DNA of 64,000 nt from Artocarpus heterophyllus. Its lineage: Eukaryota; Streptophyta; Magnoliopsida; Rosales; Moraceae. The first letter of the stretch is position 1. Each line of letters begins with the position of its first letter. This document shows, piece after piece, positions 35,274 to 48,422 of the stretch. The notes under the pieces were generated by a model, which worked only from the letters and a program-made list of their open reading frames with translations, was not told where the DNA came from and ran no database searches. Location: the NCBI GenBank assembly GCA_025403435.1, contig CM046350.1, positions 18,263,274 to 18,327,273 on the forward strand, written 5' to 3'. A program made the translations under genes and the position numbers.

Positions 35274-36783
35274 TTAGCATGAACTCCTACGTCGGTGGCC
35301 AAAAACCATGTCTAATCCAATTCTTGTTCTTCTGCCTAGATGACCTGGGAAGATGATCTCGTTCACAATGCTTAAGCATCCCTGATAACCTGTAGCAAAC
35401 AATTGAAAAAAGTTACTAATCACATTATTTTCACCATTTACTGAAAAACAGGACCACACGATTACAGCAGGACAGTGCAATAATAAACATTTTAAAACTG
35501 CGAAAATTTAACAAATGCAGCCATGTAGTCAGTACGCAAAAGCAAGGTTTGTTGTGGCAGTCATCAGATATACATGTACGTTGTCACGCCCAGGGTTACC
35601 AAAGATCGACACGAGAGGAACTCAATATTCTGAAAGCGTAATGCTTGATAACATAGTTCTTGAAACCAGACAGTTACATTGTTTGCATCAAGTGGTCATA
35701 TATTTTCGACTTTGAAGCATGTCAAAGTGGGGATTGTTACACCCTTTTATCTGTTATTAATTACTTGCCTTTGTTTTTCTGAGACATGGTAATGCCAGCA
35801 TGAAGTCCATTCACCGTAAGTGATGACTACTGAGATTGGAATTAATAGTGCTTTGCCAAAGTTTAAGCTATTTCTACAAGTTAACAAGATGACAAATCAT
35901 ATCACTGCACATTACATCACGGTAAATAATTATCTACAAACTCTTGTTTGAAAAAACTTCAGCAAGATTTAGAGACAGGTTTAATGAACCATTGCCTGAG
36001 GGCGAAAGAACACAAGAATGTGGACGCTGACAATTTCCAATAAGAATATTTAAAACTAGTTGACAATGAAAATAGAGAGAAAGGTTGCATACCCCTTCAG
36101 AGCAAAAAAGCACAAGTTCCCAGAGAGCGAGACATCTTTGAGCACAGATAGCTTGATAAGACAAGATGCAAATGTTCTCTTCTGATGCTACGGAAAAGTT
36201 TGCAACTCGGTCAGCAGAACAAATAAAGCTAAAATAGGTAATCAAGGGTTACAACGAAATAACAAAATTTACACAACTGATCAAAGCAACAAAGGCATGC
36301 TACACATGCAAAGGTTTTATTATATATATTCAAATGCCAACATAGAGGTGGTTTCTGTTACAGTAAACAAGTACATTAACATGAAAGGTTGAATAGGAGA
36401 GCCAAAAGTAATACAGCGAGCAATGTCTATTGTCAAACGTTCCACCACCTTGTCAAAGACTAACAGAAATTAGGGGGAAAAAAAAAAGTTTCACAGTCAA
36501 CATCTCACTAGACGTATGCTATATCTTTCAATATTACAGGTACTTTTCAAATAAGTACTGTAGTTTAAGCACCTCAGTAACATATTTATGTCATGCATTT
36601 GCATTCTCATGGTAAGACTTACAGCTATGCATGCCTTCTCTATATACTCATACATGCTTGTTAGAAGTAGATTCAAAACTCTAGAAACTCCCAACATGTT
36701 ATTGCATGCCAATGCCTCGACATTTCACATATACCCATCAAGGAAAGAACTCACTTGAAGAGTATTTATGGTGCGGAAGAAAA
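35274..36783 (-). CDS. Unidentified multi-exon gene or gene fragment
   Basis: I do not recognise this protein. Proposed minus-strand exons: 36755-36783, 36623-36715, 36375-36448 (or ending at 36381), 36093-36228, 35769-35826, 35442-35497, and a last exon from 35381 (or 35389). Each is 29-136 nt. Strong borders include CTTCAA/GTGAGT and AGCT/GTAAGT. Phases fit through the first six exons (2+27, 93, 74, 1+135, 58, 2+54). The peptides look like helical protein: MLGVSRVLNLLLTSMYEYIE, VVERLTIDIARCITFGSPI, ICILSYQAICAQRCLALWEL, LHCPAVIVWSCFS. Exon 5 would use a GC donor (AAAG/GCAAGT). The end is uncertain: an acceptor at 35381 keeps the frame to a stop at 35274-35276; one at 35389 stops after five codons. 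I found no convincing 5' exons or start codon, so it may be a 5'-truncated remnant. Confidence 0.45.
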
Positions 36784-37545
36784 CTATAATAAGAACTGAT
36801 TATAAATGCATGAGATCATAATGCACACATTTTGTTCTTACTATAAATCCATGAGATCATAATGCAACAATGACGTTTCAAAAGATCAAATGATCATACT
36901 GTTGCAAAACCCCATTTAAAACTGGAGTGGAAAGAACATATCAACGGAGACTAGCTTGAGAAATAAATAAATAAATAAATAAAAACATTCTAGAACACAG
37001 CAGGAAGAAGATGACCTAGCAGCTCTTGAATAATGGAGAAGATTATTAAAGGATAGAAGAGGGATATGAAAATGCGTCCAAGATATCAATTAAAATAGCA
37101 AATCAACCGCATAAAAGATAATTTGAGAGATGACAAAGCAGGTGGGGATTCACAACGAAAGAACAGCAGCAAAGGAGAAAAGGACAGGTTGTGAGGATGC
37201 CACTAACAAAGCATATAAATTCTTCACCTGTCACGTTGTCATGCTTATGTATGGAAACGATATGCCCCTCACTAAGCAACAAGGTACAAAAGAAAAGAAA
37301 GGCATGTCCTCATTTGCATACTAAAATGAACCAAAGTCAACTGTCATCCTTAAATGTTAAATAAGGGATCAGAACACAAAAAGCCTTTTTTAAACATACA
37401 ATTAAAGTTGACTGAAATCAAGGTTGGCTAAAGGGAAAAGTAACTCAAAAACATCAATTGTAAATTTTCACTATGATAAAACATTCATACCCAAATCTAA
37501 AATATGTGAGCTGTTGAGGCATCAAATCTAAACAATGAAGCGTTA
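36784..37545. other. Stretch between the unidentified gene and HSFA4
   Basis: Includes the presumed 3' UTR of the minus-strand HSFA4 gene. A near repeat of CATGAGATCATAATGCA occurs twice (about 36809 and 36850), and an (AAAT)n run lies at 36960-36982. No exon with clean frame could be added to the neighbouring gene here. Confidence 0.4.
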
Positions 37546-39883
37546 TCAAGTTCTCTCTGCTGGTGTAAGATGCCCCATCTGTTCTGTAATGTTATTCACA
37601 TTCCTCACACCCCACCAGAACTTGCTACGATCACCAGGGTTGCTTTCGTTCCTACTGCTATCAGAGTCCTTTCTTTCTGACTGAACCTCTTGTGTGTCTG
37701 ATGAACCAGGATTCTCTGTCAAAAACTGCTCCCAGAAAACATCATTGACCCCAGTTGGCACATTAGTAGGGGGCCCATCCACTTGTTCCTTAGGGGATTG
37801 TTCTTTTGAGGCAGCAGGCTCAGAAGCAACAGTTGGAACAGGATCCAAGTTTACATCAATTCCGGGGGATTTAGGTCGGATATCAACATTAATTTGTACG
37901 TATGATATAGCTGGGCTTTCAGCACAACCTGTAGAATTAGATTCATCCAACTCGAGGTTTGAACTAACTTGAAGCTTACTTTGAGAAAAATCGTGGACAA
38001 TATCCTCCCAAAATGCCAGGGATGCATCCAGCTGTTCTAACTGGTCCAAGTTCAAATTCAAAACAGAATCATCATCCACATTTTCTCCAAGTTCCAATCC
38101 AGAACCTCCAACCAGGTTATCTTTAGTGCCAGCTTGGTCATAGGAGTAAACAACTTTTGGCAACCGTCTCTTTCTGGCATGAGCCTCCAATTGTGGCACA
38201 ATATTCATGGAAAGCTCCCGTTTCTGTAAAGCCTGATTCAATAAAGAGACAATGCTTTGCTGTCGCTGTTCTGTATTTTGAAAGCATTCCTTTAAACTGT
38301 GCTTTTGTATTTCCAAGTCCCGCTGCTCATTCTCATACCTCTTCAACTCCAACTTGAGCTGCTCTATGTCATGTTGAAGCCTTTCAATCCTGTCCTTCAG
38401 GCTCTGCCTCTCTGATTCAAACAGTTGAGGAGTTCCCTGTCCTTGAATATTTTGCAAAGAATGGCTGTGAACTGGCTTCCTTCTGTGGATATTCTTCAGA
38501 AGGTGTGGCTGACCTCTTATGAAATCCTCATTTGCGAATTCCCATTGTTCTGGATCAGCTTTTCTGAAACCCTATCATTGTAATGAATATTCGAGAAAAG
38601 AAAATTTAACAACTGGGAGGGGAAGGCACATATCAATGTGAAAAATAAATAAACATACAAAATGAAGACCGATTCGTATTGTTTTGGATCAACTTCTCTA
38701 AAACCTTATTATGGTAAATAAATTAACACGAACATATACAAAAATAAGATAGTAAAGACGCATAAGAATGGAAAAATTATGTATATGGTTTCCTTCTCAA
38801 AGTTTTTGGAAATCTTTTCACACGTTTTTTGAGGCAAAAATTTTAAAAACACTCTCAGCACAATTCCCAAAAAAATCCTATTTTTTAAAACAAAAACATT
38901 TTCATCTATTTTGAAAACAATACCAAACGGCCCCTTAATTTTTCTTTCAAAAGCGAAAAAGGACGGTAGAGATTCTCTTAAGCAATATCTTGCGAAGATC
39001 CGCGCCCTTTATTTCACTCGTTCTTTATAGAAACAAAATATGAAAATTTTATTAAACAAGCCTAAATGACATTCCAAAAGGAGGTTGACCTACCAACGCC
39101 ACAGATCGGCTTTTCAAAAAACCCTATTTTGGTAAGCAAGTTTAACGGAAAATAATTAATAACGCAGATGTGAAAGGCACATATCAATGAAAAATTAGAC
39201 AAAGATCCTATGTGAAGGCTGCATCCCGTTGCTCCAAATCATCTTATCTAAAACCCTATTGAGGTAAGTAAATTTACGAAAAAACTAATAAACGACTGAA
39301 GAAAGGCACGTATCATCGAAAAAACTCTCACTTTCATTTTTTGAGTTTTGTCTCTAGAAGTAAAACCATTGCAATGCTTTCTTAAGCAATATTCAAGATC
39401 TTCAATCTCCGTACTTTGTTTCATTTTTTATTATAGCAACAAGAGCAGAAATGCCACTAAACAAGCCCTAAACATGCCATATGAACTCCATTCCCATTGC
39501 TCCGGCTGCTCCACGGATAAATTTTCTAAAACCCTATTGAGGTCCGAATGCAAAGGAAAACAAATTGACAACTGATATTAGAAAAAAAAAAAATATATAT
39601 ATATATATATCAATGCAAAACCTTAATAAACATGACAAATGAAAGTTTGAAGACAAAATCGGCTTACATATGTGTTCAGCTGCCTGATGAAGCTCGAGAA
39701 GTTATTGTGCTTAAAGAATCTGGGCAACAAAACCCTAGCAAACTCAGGTGGATTCCACACAATGAAACTTTTATTTGAAGAACTCCACGACACGATTGAA
39801 TCGGTTGAAGAGTCATCTACCATCTCATATGTCTTTGAAAGAAAAGGAGGCAGCGAAGTTGAGCTGCCCTGAGCTTCATCCAT
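37546..39883 (-). CDS. HSFA4A: Heat-shock transcription factor, class A4
   Basis: Two exons, 39668-39883 and 37546-38571 on the minus strand, give 413 residues. The intron splits the DNA-binding domain between QLNTY (donor GTAAGC) and [10 protein letters not shown] (acceptor ATAG), the usual HSF intron position and phase 0. Domains: DNA-binding domain (about 12-105); HR-A/B coiled coil for trimer formation (about 125-190) with the long class A insert; nuclear localisation signal ARKRRLPK (204-211); two AHA activation motifs, [12 protein letters not shown] (about 256-267) and [11 protein letters not shown] (about 349-359); and a C-terminal export-like signal [12 protein letters not shown] (about 398-409). 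The layout is that of HSFA4 (Arabidopsis HSFA4A is about 401 residues). It activates genes for oxidative and other stress in the nucleus. The gene appears intact. Confidence 0.95.
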
Positions 39884-40870
39884 CCCAGTTTCTCAATTAA
39901 TTTTCCTAATCACAAACCCCAAAACAACTTCCAAATGCCAAAACCCAGAACTGAAACATCAATCACTCATCACAAACAGAACAAAACCATTGACGGAATC
40001 CCCAAACAACCAAACAGATTCTTCCCAAATCTTCTTCTTTCCACACACACACAATCCCAAATAGAATATCAAAATCAAAACTTTCGAATTTTCCAACCTG
40101 TAATAGAATCCCCCTTTACATTCTAGAAGAAAAAAAAATAGAACCCAATTAAAAACCCTTTGAATACATCACCAGGGGTTTCGAAATTCAACTTTGATAA
40201 TAATAGAAGAGACAAAAGAAATAATATTAATAAAAAGACCTTCTGGAATATGGAAATTTCCAGCTCAGGCAGTCAGGGCCAGATATTTGAAGAAAGGCAA
40301 ATTCCAGAGAATTCCAGAAACGAAAGGCCACGAATTTATTATGAAAATTTTCCCTGTAGCCAAACAACCCCGAAAATCCAACGCGGCAACGACCAAAAAC
40401 CAGAACGGTTGACAGCTCCTAAATTTCCTACACCAAAATCCAGGATTTATATTTCTGTAATTAGTTGGGACAAAAATAAATAAATAAAAATAAAAACATT
40501 AGCAAAATATTCTGACAATTCCTGACTCGCTGGACAACAACGTCAAACCAAATTCCATGATTAAAGTCCATCAAATATCAAAAGTGATTACAGAAACAAA
40601 ACTTGGAGCTAAAGTAACTAAAAAAGGTAAGAAAAAGAGACAAAAACACAAAAATAAAAATAAAAATAAAAAACGTACCTTTCTTTCAGAATCAGAGAGC
40701 TTTTTCTTTGAGCCTTTTGTTTTATCTCAGGAAAAAATGAAGAGAGAGAAGCTGCAGAGGAGATAGAAAGAGAGAGAGATGAAAGTCGCCGAAGCGGCGA
40801 GGATCGAAGAGGATTCGTCTTTAATGTTTCACTTGCGTTGCTTCTCACAATTTCTCGGGATCCTCATTCT
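39884..40870 (-). promoter_or_regulatory. Probable 5' leader of HSFA4 with a leader intron
   Basis: On the minus strand, pyrimidine-rich leader-like sequence (about 40850-40680) runs into a good donor AAAG/GTACGT (exon end 40679). A possible acceptor GTGATTAG lies at 39906, 23 nt before the start codon. This would be a leader intron of about 770 bp. The + strand ORFs in this stretch have no recognisable content. Splice motifs are seen; the transcript is inferred. Confidence 0.4.
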
Positions 40871-41731
40871 CGACCCGCGTACAGATTATTAGTATTTTCT
40901 TCTGTCATTTTTTGCACAACAGATGCTTTTTCATTTCTCTTTTTTTTTTCCATTAATATTTTTTTTCCCCTTTTTAATTTTTAATCGCATTATTTTCTTA
41001 TGGATAATTAAGAATAAAATAAACAGTACATAAATGGGAGAAAAATTCTGACCAATAAAGCGGGCCCATGAATGTCAATTCTTAGCTCTGATTGGATGAT
41101 CAGCGTACGATCACATGATAGAAGGATCGTCCTCTAATTTTTCTTTTAAAAAAGTAAATTATTTTTTTCCTCTAAAAAGAAAATAATTTAATTCGCGTGG
41201 ATTTGGACAAAACCCTTTTGTATTTCCCGGTTTTACCATAGATTGTGACGTGTACCCTGTATGCAAGGGGATTTGGTTTCCAGCCACGACACAAGGGATG
41301 AGAGAGACAAATAGTTTAGAGGAATGCAGCATTTTTTTCACTCATAACGCGTTTAAAAAGGGTAATTAAAATATATGGTTTAAAATAATTTTGATTAAAA
41401 ATATTATAATATGTTAAGGTTTTATATTATAATAATTTTTTTATTTTTTATTATAACTGTTAAGAGTTTTATACAGTTTTTTTTTTGTCAGAACTAATTG
41501 GTTCTAACTAAAAGCCAAACATCTTATGAAAGTATGACATAAGAAATCCACTAATTTGATAAATTATTGTTTAAATAGAAAATAAATAGTACATTTTATA
41601 TGTCAGACAGCAAATATAAAGAATTGTAAAAAAGAGTGAGAAAAAGAGTCCTGTTAGTACCCCTCCATCGTTTATGTTCGAGGAGGAGTGTATTATATAT
41701 CTAAATAAATAAAAAAGAAAAATTTAGAATT
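40871..41731. other. Intergenic, upstream of HSFA4
   Basis: The first 250 bases likely hold the HSFA4 promoter. A degenerate copy of the TATAAAGCTCT-type MITE motif lies near 41395-41480. No gene seen. Confidence 0.45.
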
Positions 41732-42572
41732 AATTTCACAAATGGGTCTAAACTTTACTCTTAGTCCCAATATTTAAAGAGTCTTAGTTTGGTCGTTAAT
41801 TTTTTTCTTTTTGTTTCAATTTTAGTTCCTCCGTTGGTTATGTGATAAATATTTAACAAAATATTCTCAAAATATCTTACTTTGTTTCTTAATCTATTAT
41901 TTTGTTTCACTTTTGATCCTTCCGTTAACAAAGTATTATTAAGGATTAAAATTAAAAAAAAAACTAAAGTGAGAAATTAAACACAACAATTTTGATTCAT
42001 ACAACTAAGATAAAAAAAATATATCACATTGATTTTTAGACGAGCTTTAATTTTTTAAAAAATATAAAGTTGAATATTCAATATCAGTATATTATATATG
42101 CATATGTATTTATAGTAATTATAATGTTCAGAATCATGATTATCTAAAACAATATATAAATTATAATGCATAGTTTGTTTTATAAAATGTGTGGTTATTC
42201 AATACTCGTAAACTTGTATTAAAAATTTAACTTATCTTTTTCTAAATAAAAATTTATTTTGCTAACAATCTGATAAAATTGTCTTTTTTTTAATTATATA
42301 CATTAAAATCGTTATATTTAATTTTTCACTTTAAATTTTTTAATTTTAGTCCTAATAACTCTTAGTTATGATAAAGGGACTAAAAGTGAAATAAAGTAAT
42401 AGATTAAGAACTAAAGTAAGACATTTTAAAAGTTTTTCATTAAATATTTAACGTCTAACTAATGGAAAGACCGAAACTAAAACAAAGCGAGATTATAGAC
42501 CAAAACGAGACATTTTAAACGTTATGGAATAAACTGTGACTGAGGTAAATCTCAATGACCTTTTGCGAAATT
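41732..42572. mobile_element. Foldback element, about 840 bp
   Basis: The ends are AATTTCACAAA and, inverted, AATTTCGCAAA. The arms of about 230-240 bp align by reverse complement, sharing for example TTCTTAATCTATTA, TTTCACTTTT and AAATATTTAA. The unpaired centre is AT-rich and has no coding capacity. Flanking TTAA on both sides could be part of the termini or a target duplication. Confidence 0.75.
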
Positions 42573-44394
42573 AACCCAATAATAAATAAGATTTGAATAT
42601 GGTCTAGACATAGTTATAGTAAGTTAATCTCCATCAAATATGGTCAAATAATAATACTTTTTTAGATTTGATAGAATTCTATTGTTGCTTAGAGCTTAGA
42701 GCATTTCTACATTTAAATTAGTCTGCATATGTCCAATATTAACATGTAAATAAGAAAATTACATGGTTGTAAACATAATCTAAAAGTTAATTCACCAGCG
42801 TGAAGAGTTAAATCTTCTCACCCAGAAAATTAAAAAAAATCTCTAATATAATGTTGTTTTATGGTATTAAATTTGATATGTGTAATTTTAAATTTAACAG
42901 TTTACTCTTACAACTTTTGACGGTAAAGATTAATACTATAACAAAACAGTTGTATTATATTTGAAATAAAATCATGCATAATAATCATATTAAATATGAC
43001 TATCAAAACATGATTAAAGTATTTGAGAACTAAATTTTAACTCTAAAATTTCAACTGCTGCAATATCAAACTTTGACGTGTTATAGTGTAAGTTTTATTT
43101 TATGTTTTAACTTACTTTTTAAACACTTTAAAAATCTATCTCTTGAAGCACAAATAAAATAATATATTAAATATTATACATGCTATTTTTATTTACACTG
43201 AACATGGTCTATGGCATTTTTTAATATTTCATGGAAAACGATCCCAAATAAAATAAAATTAATCCAGCCAAAAAATAAAATTAGAAAAAAGGAAAACGAT
43301 CTTTTAAAAGGAAAAAGGTTTGCATCTCCTAACCCTCACCGTACAGGAGACATCTCTCTTTCGCTTCAAGAATAAAATCCATCGATTATGCAAAGAGATT
43401 TGTTGCTTTTCTAAACTCACCTTTTTTTTTTCTTGGTTCTCAAAGCAATTTTTTAATTTTTTTTAGCTCGTTTGTCTTCTTTTTAGGTTTGTCCTGCATT
43501 TGGAGAATTTAATAATCGTGTTTGAAAAGATTGGTTTAAATTTTAAACTATTGTAACATGTCATAGTTTATATTGTATTTTTTTATATTATAATATGTAA
43601 AAATTTTATTTTGTATTTTTTATACTTTAATATTGAGAATTTTATTCTCCAACAACCGAAGTTTTTCTTTTTAAGAGCCCTGTTAATAATTGTTTTTTAT
43701 GAAGTGCTATTCTTGAAGATGTCCTATCCTTATCATAAACTGTCAGTGTCCTAAAAATTAAAAATAACATCAATTATGTGTTGAAGACTGTCTCGTTGTT
43801 TACTAAATTTTAGATTTTTAAGTTCTCAAATTGCTAGAACATAACTGATAAATTATAAAAAAGTTAGTTACGTTTCGGAATTGACAAGCCTAAAGATTGC
43901 GTCATTTTTCATGTCCATAACTAGCCAACTAAATTGGAAGTGGTAAGTTTTGGGGTTTTTTTTTTTTTTTTTAAAATGGTTAAAGACAAATATGGCTAAA
44001 TGTTTGTAGTAAAAAATTAAAAAGTCCTTTAAAACTAAATTTAGTATTGGTTAAAGCCAAAAATTTGTTTAATTGTGAGGACCATAATACCCTTGTATAA
44101 AAAAGCATAAATATCTAGCAAAAGGTTTTTCATCACCATTAATTCTATTTAACAACCCAATATTTTTGTAAATTATTTGTGTCAATGAGCTATAAAACAA
44201 ATACTATTTGGGTGGGGTACCAAACATTTACATTTTAATTTCAATAGCTATTAATCCGATATTCTGCTCACAATAAAAGTTATTGTTGAATCTAGTTTTA
44301 AATCCACAATTTAAAGCCATAAATTACGCTTGAATTTCATCGATGCACACAAGAACAAGGCACGCACTATTTTAATGACTATGGTATTTAGTTT
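42573..44394. other. AT-rich intergenic stretch
   Basis: No gene, RNA gene or clear repeat border seen. Confidence 0.5.
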
Positions 44395-44860
44395 TTTTTT
44401 AATGACCAAAATATTTTATGTGAATAGTAACAAAACTTCGTTGTGATATATTTGAATAAATGGATATACATAAATTATAGTGAGGAATATAGGAGTAAGA
44501 CATGTTTTAGGGACTTAGTAACTTTTAATGACTGGTTAGTTTTTTAATTACTATACTCATTTTTTTTATGACTATGTTTTATTTTTCAGGGACTAAAATA
44601 CTAGTCTTTTAATGAATAAACATATTATATTGTTTTTTTAATGATTATACTCATTTTTTAATGACTTCTTAGTTAATACTTAGTTTTTATAAATGACCAA
44701 ACTTCTTAATTTGTTTATAAATGACCAAACTTCTTAATTTGTCATTTTAATGACTATACTATTTCATAACGAAAATTCTTATTTTATTTTTTAATGACTA
44801 TAGTTTTGTTTTTTAATGAGTATACCATTTCAGTGCCAAAGTTTTTAATGACCAAAGGGC
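44395..44860. repeat. Degenerate array of TTTTTAATGACTATA-like units
   Basis: Phrases of the form TTTTTAATGA(C/T)(T/C)A recur about a dozen times at irregular spacing. A 28-bp piece starting TTTATAAATGACCAAAC is directly duplicated (near 44686 and 44714). There is no coding content. It may be a decayed tandem repeat or the subterminal region of a transposon. Confidence 0.5.
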
Positions 44861-46605
44861 AAAGTATTTAAATTAAGATCTTTTGTGATCAAATAAGAGG
44901 GAAAGGAAATGAGTCTTTATATAATTCATAAACTTAGTATTTGAAATGTATATCTCAACAGCTTATATGGAAATAATTTGGGCCAATAATCAATGAAATA
45001 AGTTCACATATAACACAAAAATTTTGGGTTTGCACATAATAAATATTTTAATATGGGTAAAATTGGAATAGTGAAAAATATTTAGGTTGAGATCACAATA
45101 CTAAATAAAAGGGCATGACTTTGAGATCACATTTCAATAGGTCGAAATCCGTGGCTACTTAAATTGTCTCAATAGATAGATAGATTAGCACTTAGGTTTA
45201 AAATATCCTAAAAAATTTTAGTAAAATGAGATGATAAGCAAGGGGAAAATAATATGTATAATGCTAGTTATTAATGGACAAAAATATCTCCTCGGATGAA
45301 ATAAGAACAATAAAAGTTGGACCAAATCTTAGATATTGACTTACTTTAACGCAAAATTGGATATAAATTTCCCAATTTTCTTAAACACTTTTTAGATATT
45401 TCAACCAATAAAGTGGAAGCAAAATATCTCTAGCATAAATGATTATAGATGGGCCTCCATTTTTCAGAAATTAGTGCTTCCACATTCATCAATTGGTAAC
45501 CTCTGTCTTTGTTGTTTGATTTTACAAGAGCTGAATTTTGGAAAAAGAGATCATGATGACCACAAAAAAAATCATAAAAGTGGACAAGCATAATGTAAAA
45601 TCGATTCCATTTTGGCATTTTCTCTTGTAAAAGATCTTCTTTCCCTCTAAATTATCTTGCACAGTAACTATGCAGCATATGGGAGAGGAATGCATATATA
45701 AACTATAATTTTATTTTTTTTTTTCTATTTCCACAAGAAGACCCACCAAATCTTTATAACAGTAATTAGAAAACAAAAAGTAGAAAATCTAATCAATTGA
45801 GCAATCCTATTTACCATCAACTTTTCATTACTTACCAAACATCCATGATGAAACATTACCAGCTTAATTTTTCTTACATTATTTTTTTTCTTTTTTCAAT
45901 TATGGGTGATTTAAACTTGGGTTGATCATTATATCCCACACAAGGCCCTAAAATTCTTTGCTTGAGAACATTTGAAGTAGGGATGAATACAAAAATCACA
46001 CTTGTAGTTTTTGACATTGGAATAACGCAATGTAATATGAGCTCCTCCTTGGAACAATTTCCTACACAAACATTGGAGTTTCTTTGAACCCCATTATTCG
46101 TTTAAGAAAGATGAAATAACTCCTTAGGATGGTGTTTGGTTTCATCTTAAATTTGTGATTCTGGTGTATCACTCAGTTTTTTAAACATCAAAAATCCCAA
46201 CATCGTACTTAGAAGGGCCGTTTACAGGAATGTCTAAATAGAATATCTTGATTCACAAGTCCTATAATTTTAAAAAATAAATATACTTGTAATATTATGT
46301 AGAAGTGGATTTTTTTAGACACGAGACTTCTATAATTGACAATTTGTGTGATTACTTCTATTTAAAAGTAGAGCTTAAAAGAATAGTATAGCTTTAAAAG
46401 CGTTTCTTTTTTTTTTCTCCCTTTTTTTTAGTAGTCAATCGAGTGAGAGTGATGAAATCAAAATCTCTATGTCCATAATAGAGGGCGGGTTTTTTTTTTA
46501 TTATTTTTGAAAAAGGAGTGAAACTATAGGAGTAATTTGTGTAATTATCCCTTTGAAAAGTATTACACTAGTATATGTTCAAGCTACTCATAAATTTCTA
46601 ATACA
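44861..46605. other. AT-rich intergenic stretch
   Basis: No gene seen; the minus-strand ORF at 45430-45618 has no recognisable content. Confidence 0.5.
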
Positions 46606-46607
46606 TT

Positions 46608-47213
46608 TAGGGTATGTTTGGTGCATAGGATTAACGAGAATTGGATTGCATTAAATTTTAATACTTTGTTTGATAAAAAACTTTAAAGAATTGGATTGTA
46701 TAGGTTCTTATACAATCCATGCTTGAATTCCCTTAGAAAGGGATTTGGCAATATTATCCAAGCATGGGATTAGACACAACCTTTGTATATTGTGAAAATT
46801 TTCAAGAACCTATATGTAAAAATTTATAAAAAGTAAATTCAAATTATAATTCTCTAAAAATAAAGGGTCAAAATGTAATTTGCATGTGGCAGAAATACTT
46901 TTCATAATTATATTTTTTGCCCTCTAATTTTAAAAATTTACAATTTGATGCCAATTTTTGAAAAAAAATTACAAAAATCCCCTATCATAATAACACAACA
47001 ATCAAATAAAAGATTAGATTAACTATAGTTTTATCTTATCTTCTCTAATATATTTCAATTCAATTCTTTAACCAACTTTTCAGTTAGGAACAGTATAAAA
47101 CTCTCACATGCTACAGTAAAAAGAAAAAGTTGCTACAGTATAAAGCTCTCACATACTATAGTATTTACAGTTCTAAATAATAGTCCTAACCACCATGCCA
47201 AACACCCTATAAT
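46608..47213. mobile_element. Possible TIR element(s) ending AACACCCTA
   Basis: The left edge TAGGGTATGTTTGGTGCAT resembles the reverse complement of the right edge, TAGGGTGTTTGGCATGG. The right third (47085-47210) holds the recurrent CTCTCACATGCTACAGTA motif and may be a separate small MITE, of the kind seen at 51974-52140 and 63060-63230. Borders are approximate. Confidence 0.4.
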
Positions 47214-47409
47214 TTAGCAATTACTGAAATTATAATGTTCTTAACTTTATTTAGACAAATAACATTAAGTTGAACTAAAGAAAAGAATTAAAACTAAAAA
47301 AAAGAAAAATGAATAAAACTCAAACTCAATTAATGGAAATTCAATGATATGAAAGCTACAGAGCATACAAGTTCATGAAGACAAATCTAGTTTGATTATA
47401 ATTATTATT

Positions 47410-48422
47410 TGACAACGCCTATTATTCATACCAGACAGAGAAACTCTATTTTATTTATTATTCTTTATAGTAATGATAATAAAAATAATTATAACATGTA
47501 TGTTCACTATCGTTCGATATGAATTCTACCACCCTAAAGACTCATTACTTACAATGGCTCTTTCAATTGTTCATGCAAGTCATACTACTGTTGTTCAATA
47601 TCACATGCATCTTATAGTTAATTTTACAAGAAGTTATTCCTAAAAATCTCCTTCTAGGGTTTTAATCAATTTAAATATTGGCTATATATTCAATGCATTA
47701 AGAACAGTAAAAGTAACAACAATCATGAATAATAAACTCTTGGAGAAAACAAATTCTTTGAAAGAAAATAATTTGAAATTCAAACTTTCATTGTTCTGGC
47801 TACACTTGTAGCCCTAGTAAAATAAAAATTAGTTTATAATTGAAAACACAAAGATCATCATAAGCATAATATCCATATTCAATTACGAATCTAAATCAAA
47901 AGATTAAAAGAGGAGAAAGAACAAAAAAGTCTTGATCGTAATTGCTCTTAATCTGTCTTCAACTTTCTCTCCAGGGTGTGTTCTAAAAGCTTTTCAAACC
48001 AACCCTAAGGATATCTATTTATAGATTTTTAGAATTGGGCATATTGAGGACGGGGCTTTTATTTTTGGGAAACCACGAACTAGCACCGCGGCATTGAGCA
48101 TGGAGTGGCGCTGCGGCACTAACATTGGGCCTTGGCTTTTCTGGTGCCGCGACATTGTTTCTTTTAGTATAAACACATGCCTCCCAAGCTCTTTTCTGCA
48201 CTTAGCCTTCAAAAATAAATGAAAACTAAATTGCCAAGTAGAAATACTTAACAAACTAACTTAAAAACGTCGTAAAAACTATCTAGAAATTAAATAATTA
48301 AAAACAAAATAGATTAAAATCTAAATACCAAAAAACTAATTAATTTAAATTAAAATTCTAAGACTTAGCCATTTTCCAATAAAAAATATGTGTTAAAACA
48401 ATTCTACATCATAGAGTTATCA
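47410..48422 (-). mobile_element. Solo LTR, about 1.0 kb, minus orientation
   Basis: On the minus strand it begins TGATAACTC and ends GTTGTCA, matching inverted termini TGATAAC / TGACAAC (6 of 7). ATTAT follows it at 48423-48427 and also stands at 47404-47408, one base away from the other end, so it is a near-exact 5-bp target duplication. Inside, on the minus strand, are a TATA-like CTATAAATAG and a leader-like stretch ending in pyrimidines, as in LTR U3/R regions. No gag or pol is present. The start resembles LTRs I have seen in other eudicots, probably Ty3/gypsy-related (inference). Confidence 0.65.

Noticed and set aside
36784..36910. A further upstream exon for the unidentified gene ending at a GTAAGA donor near 36843
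   Set aside because: After the only nearby acceptor (GCAACAG) all three frames contain stops.
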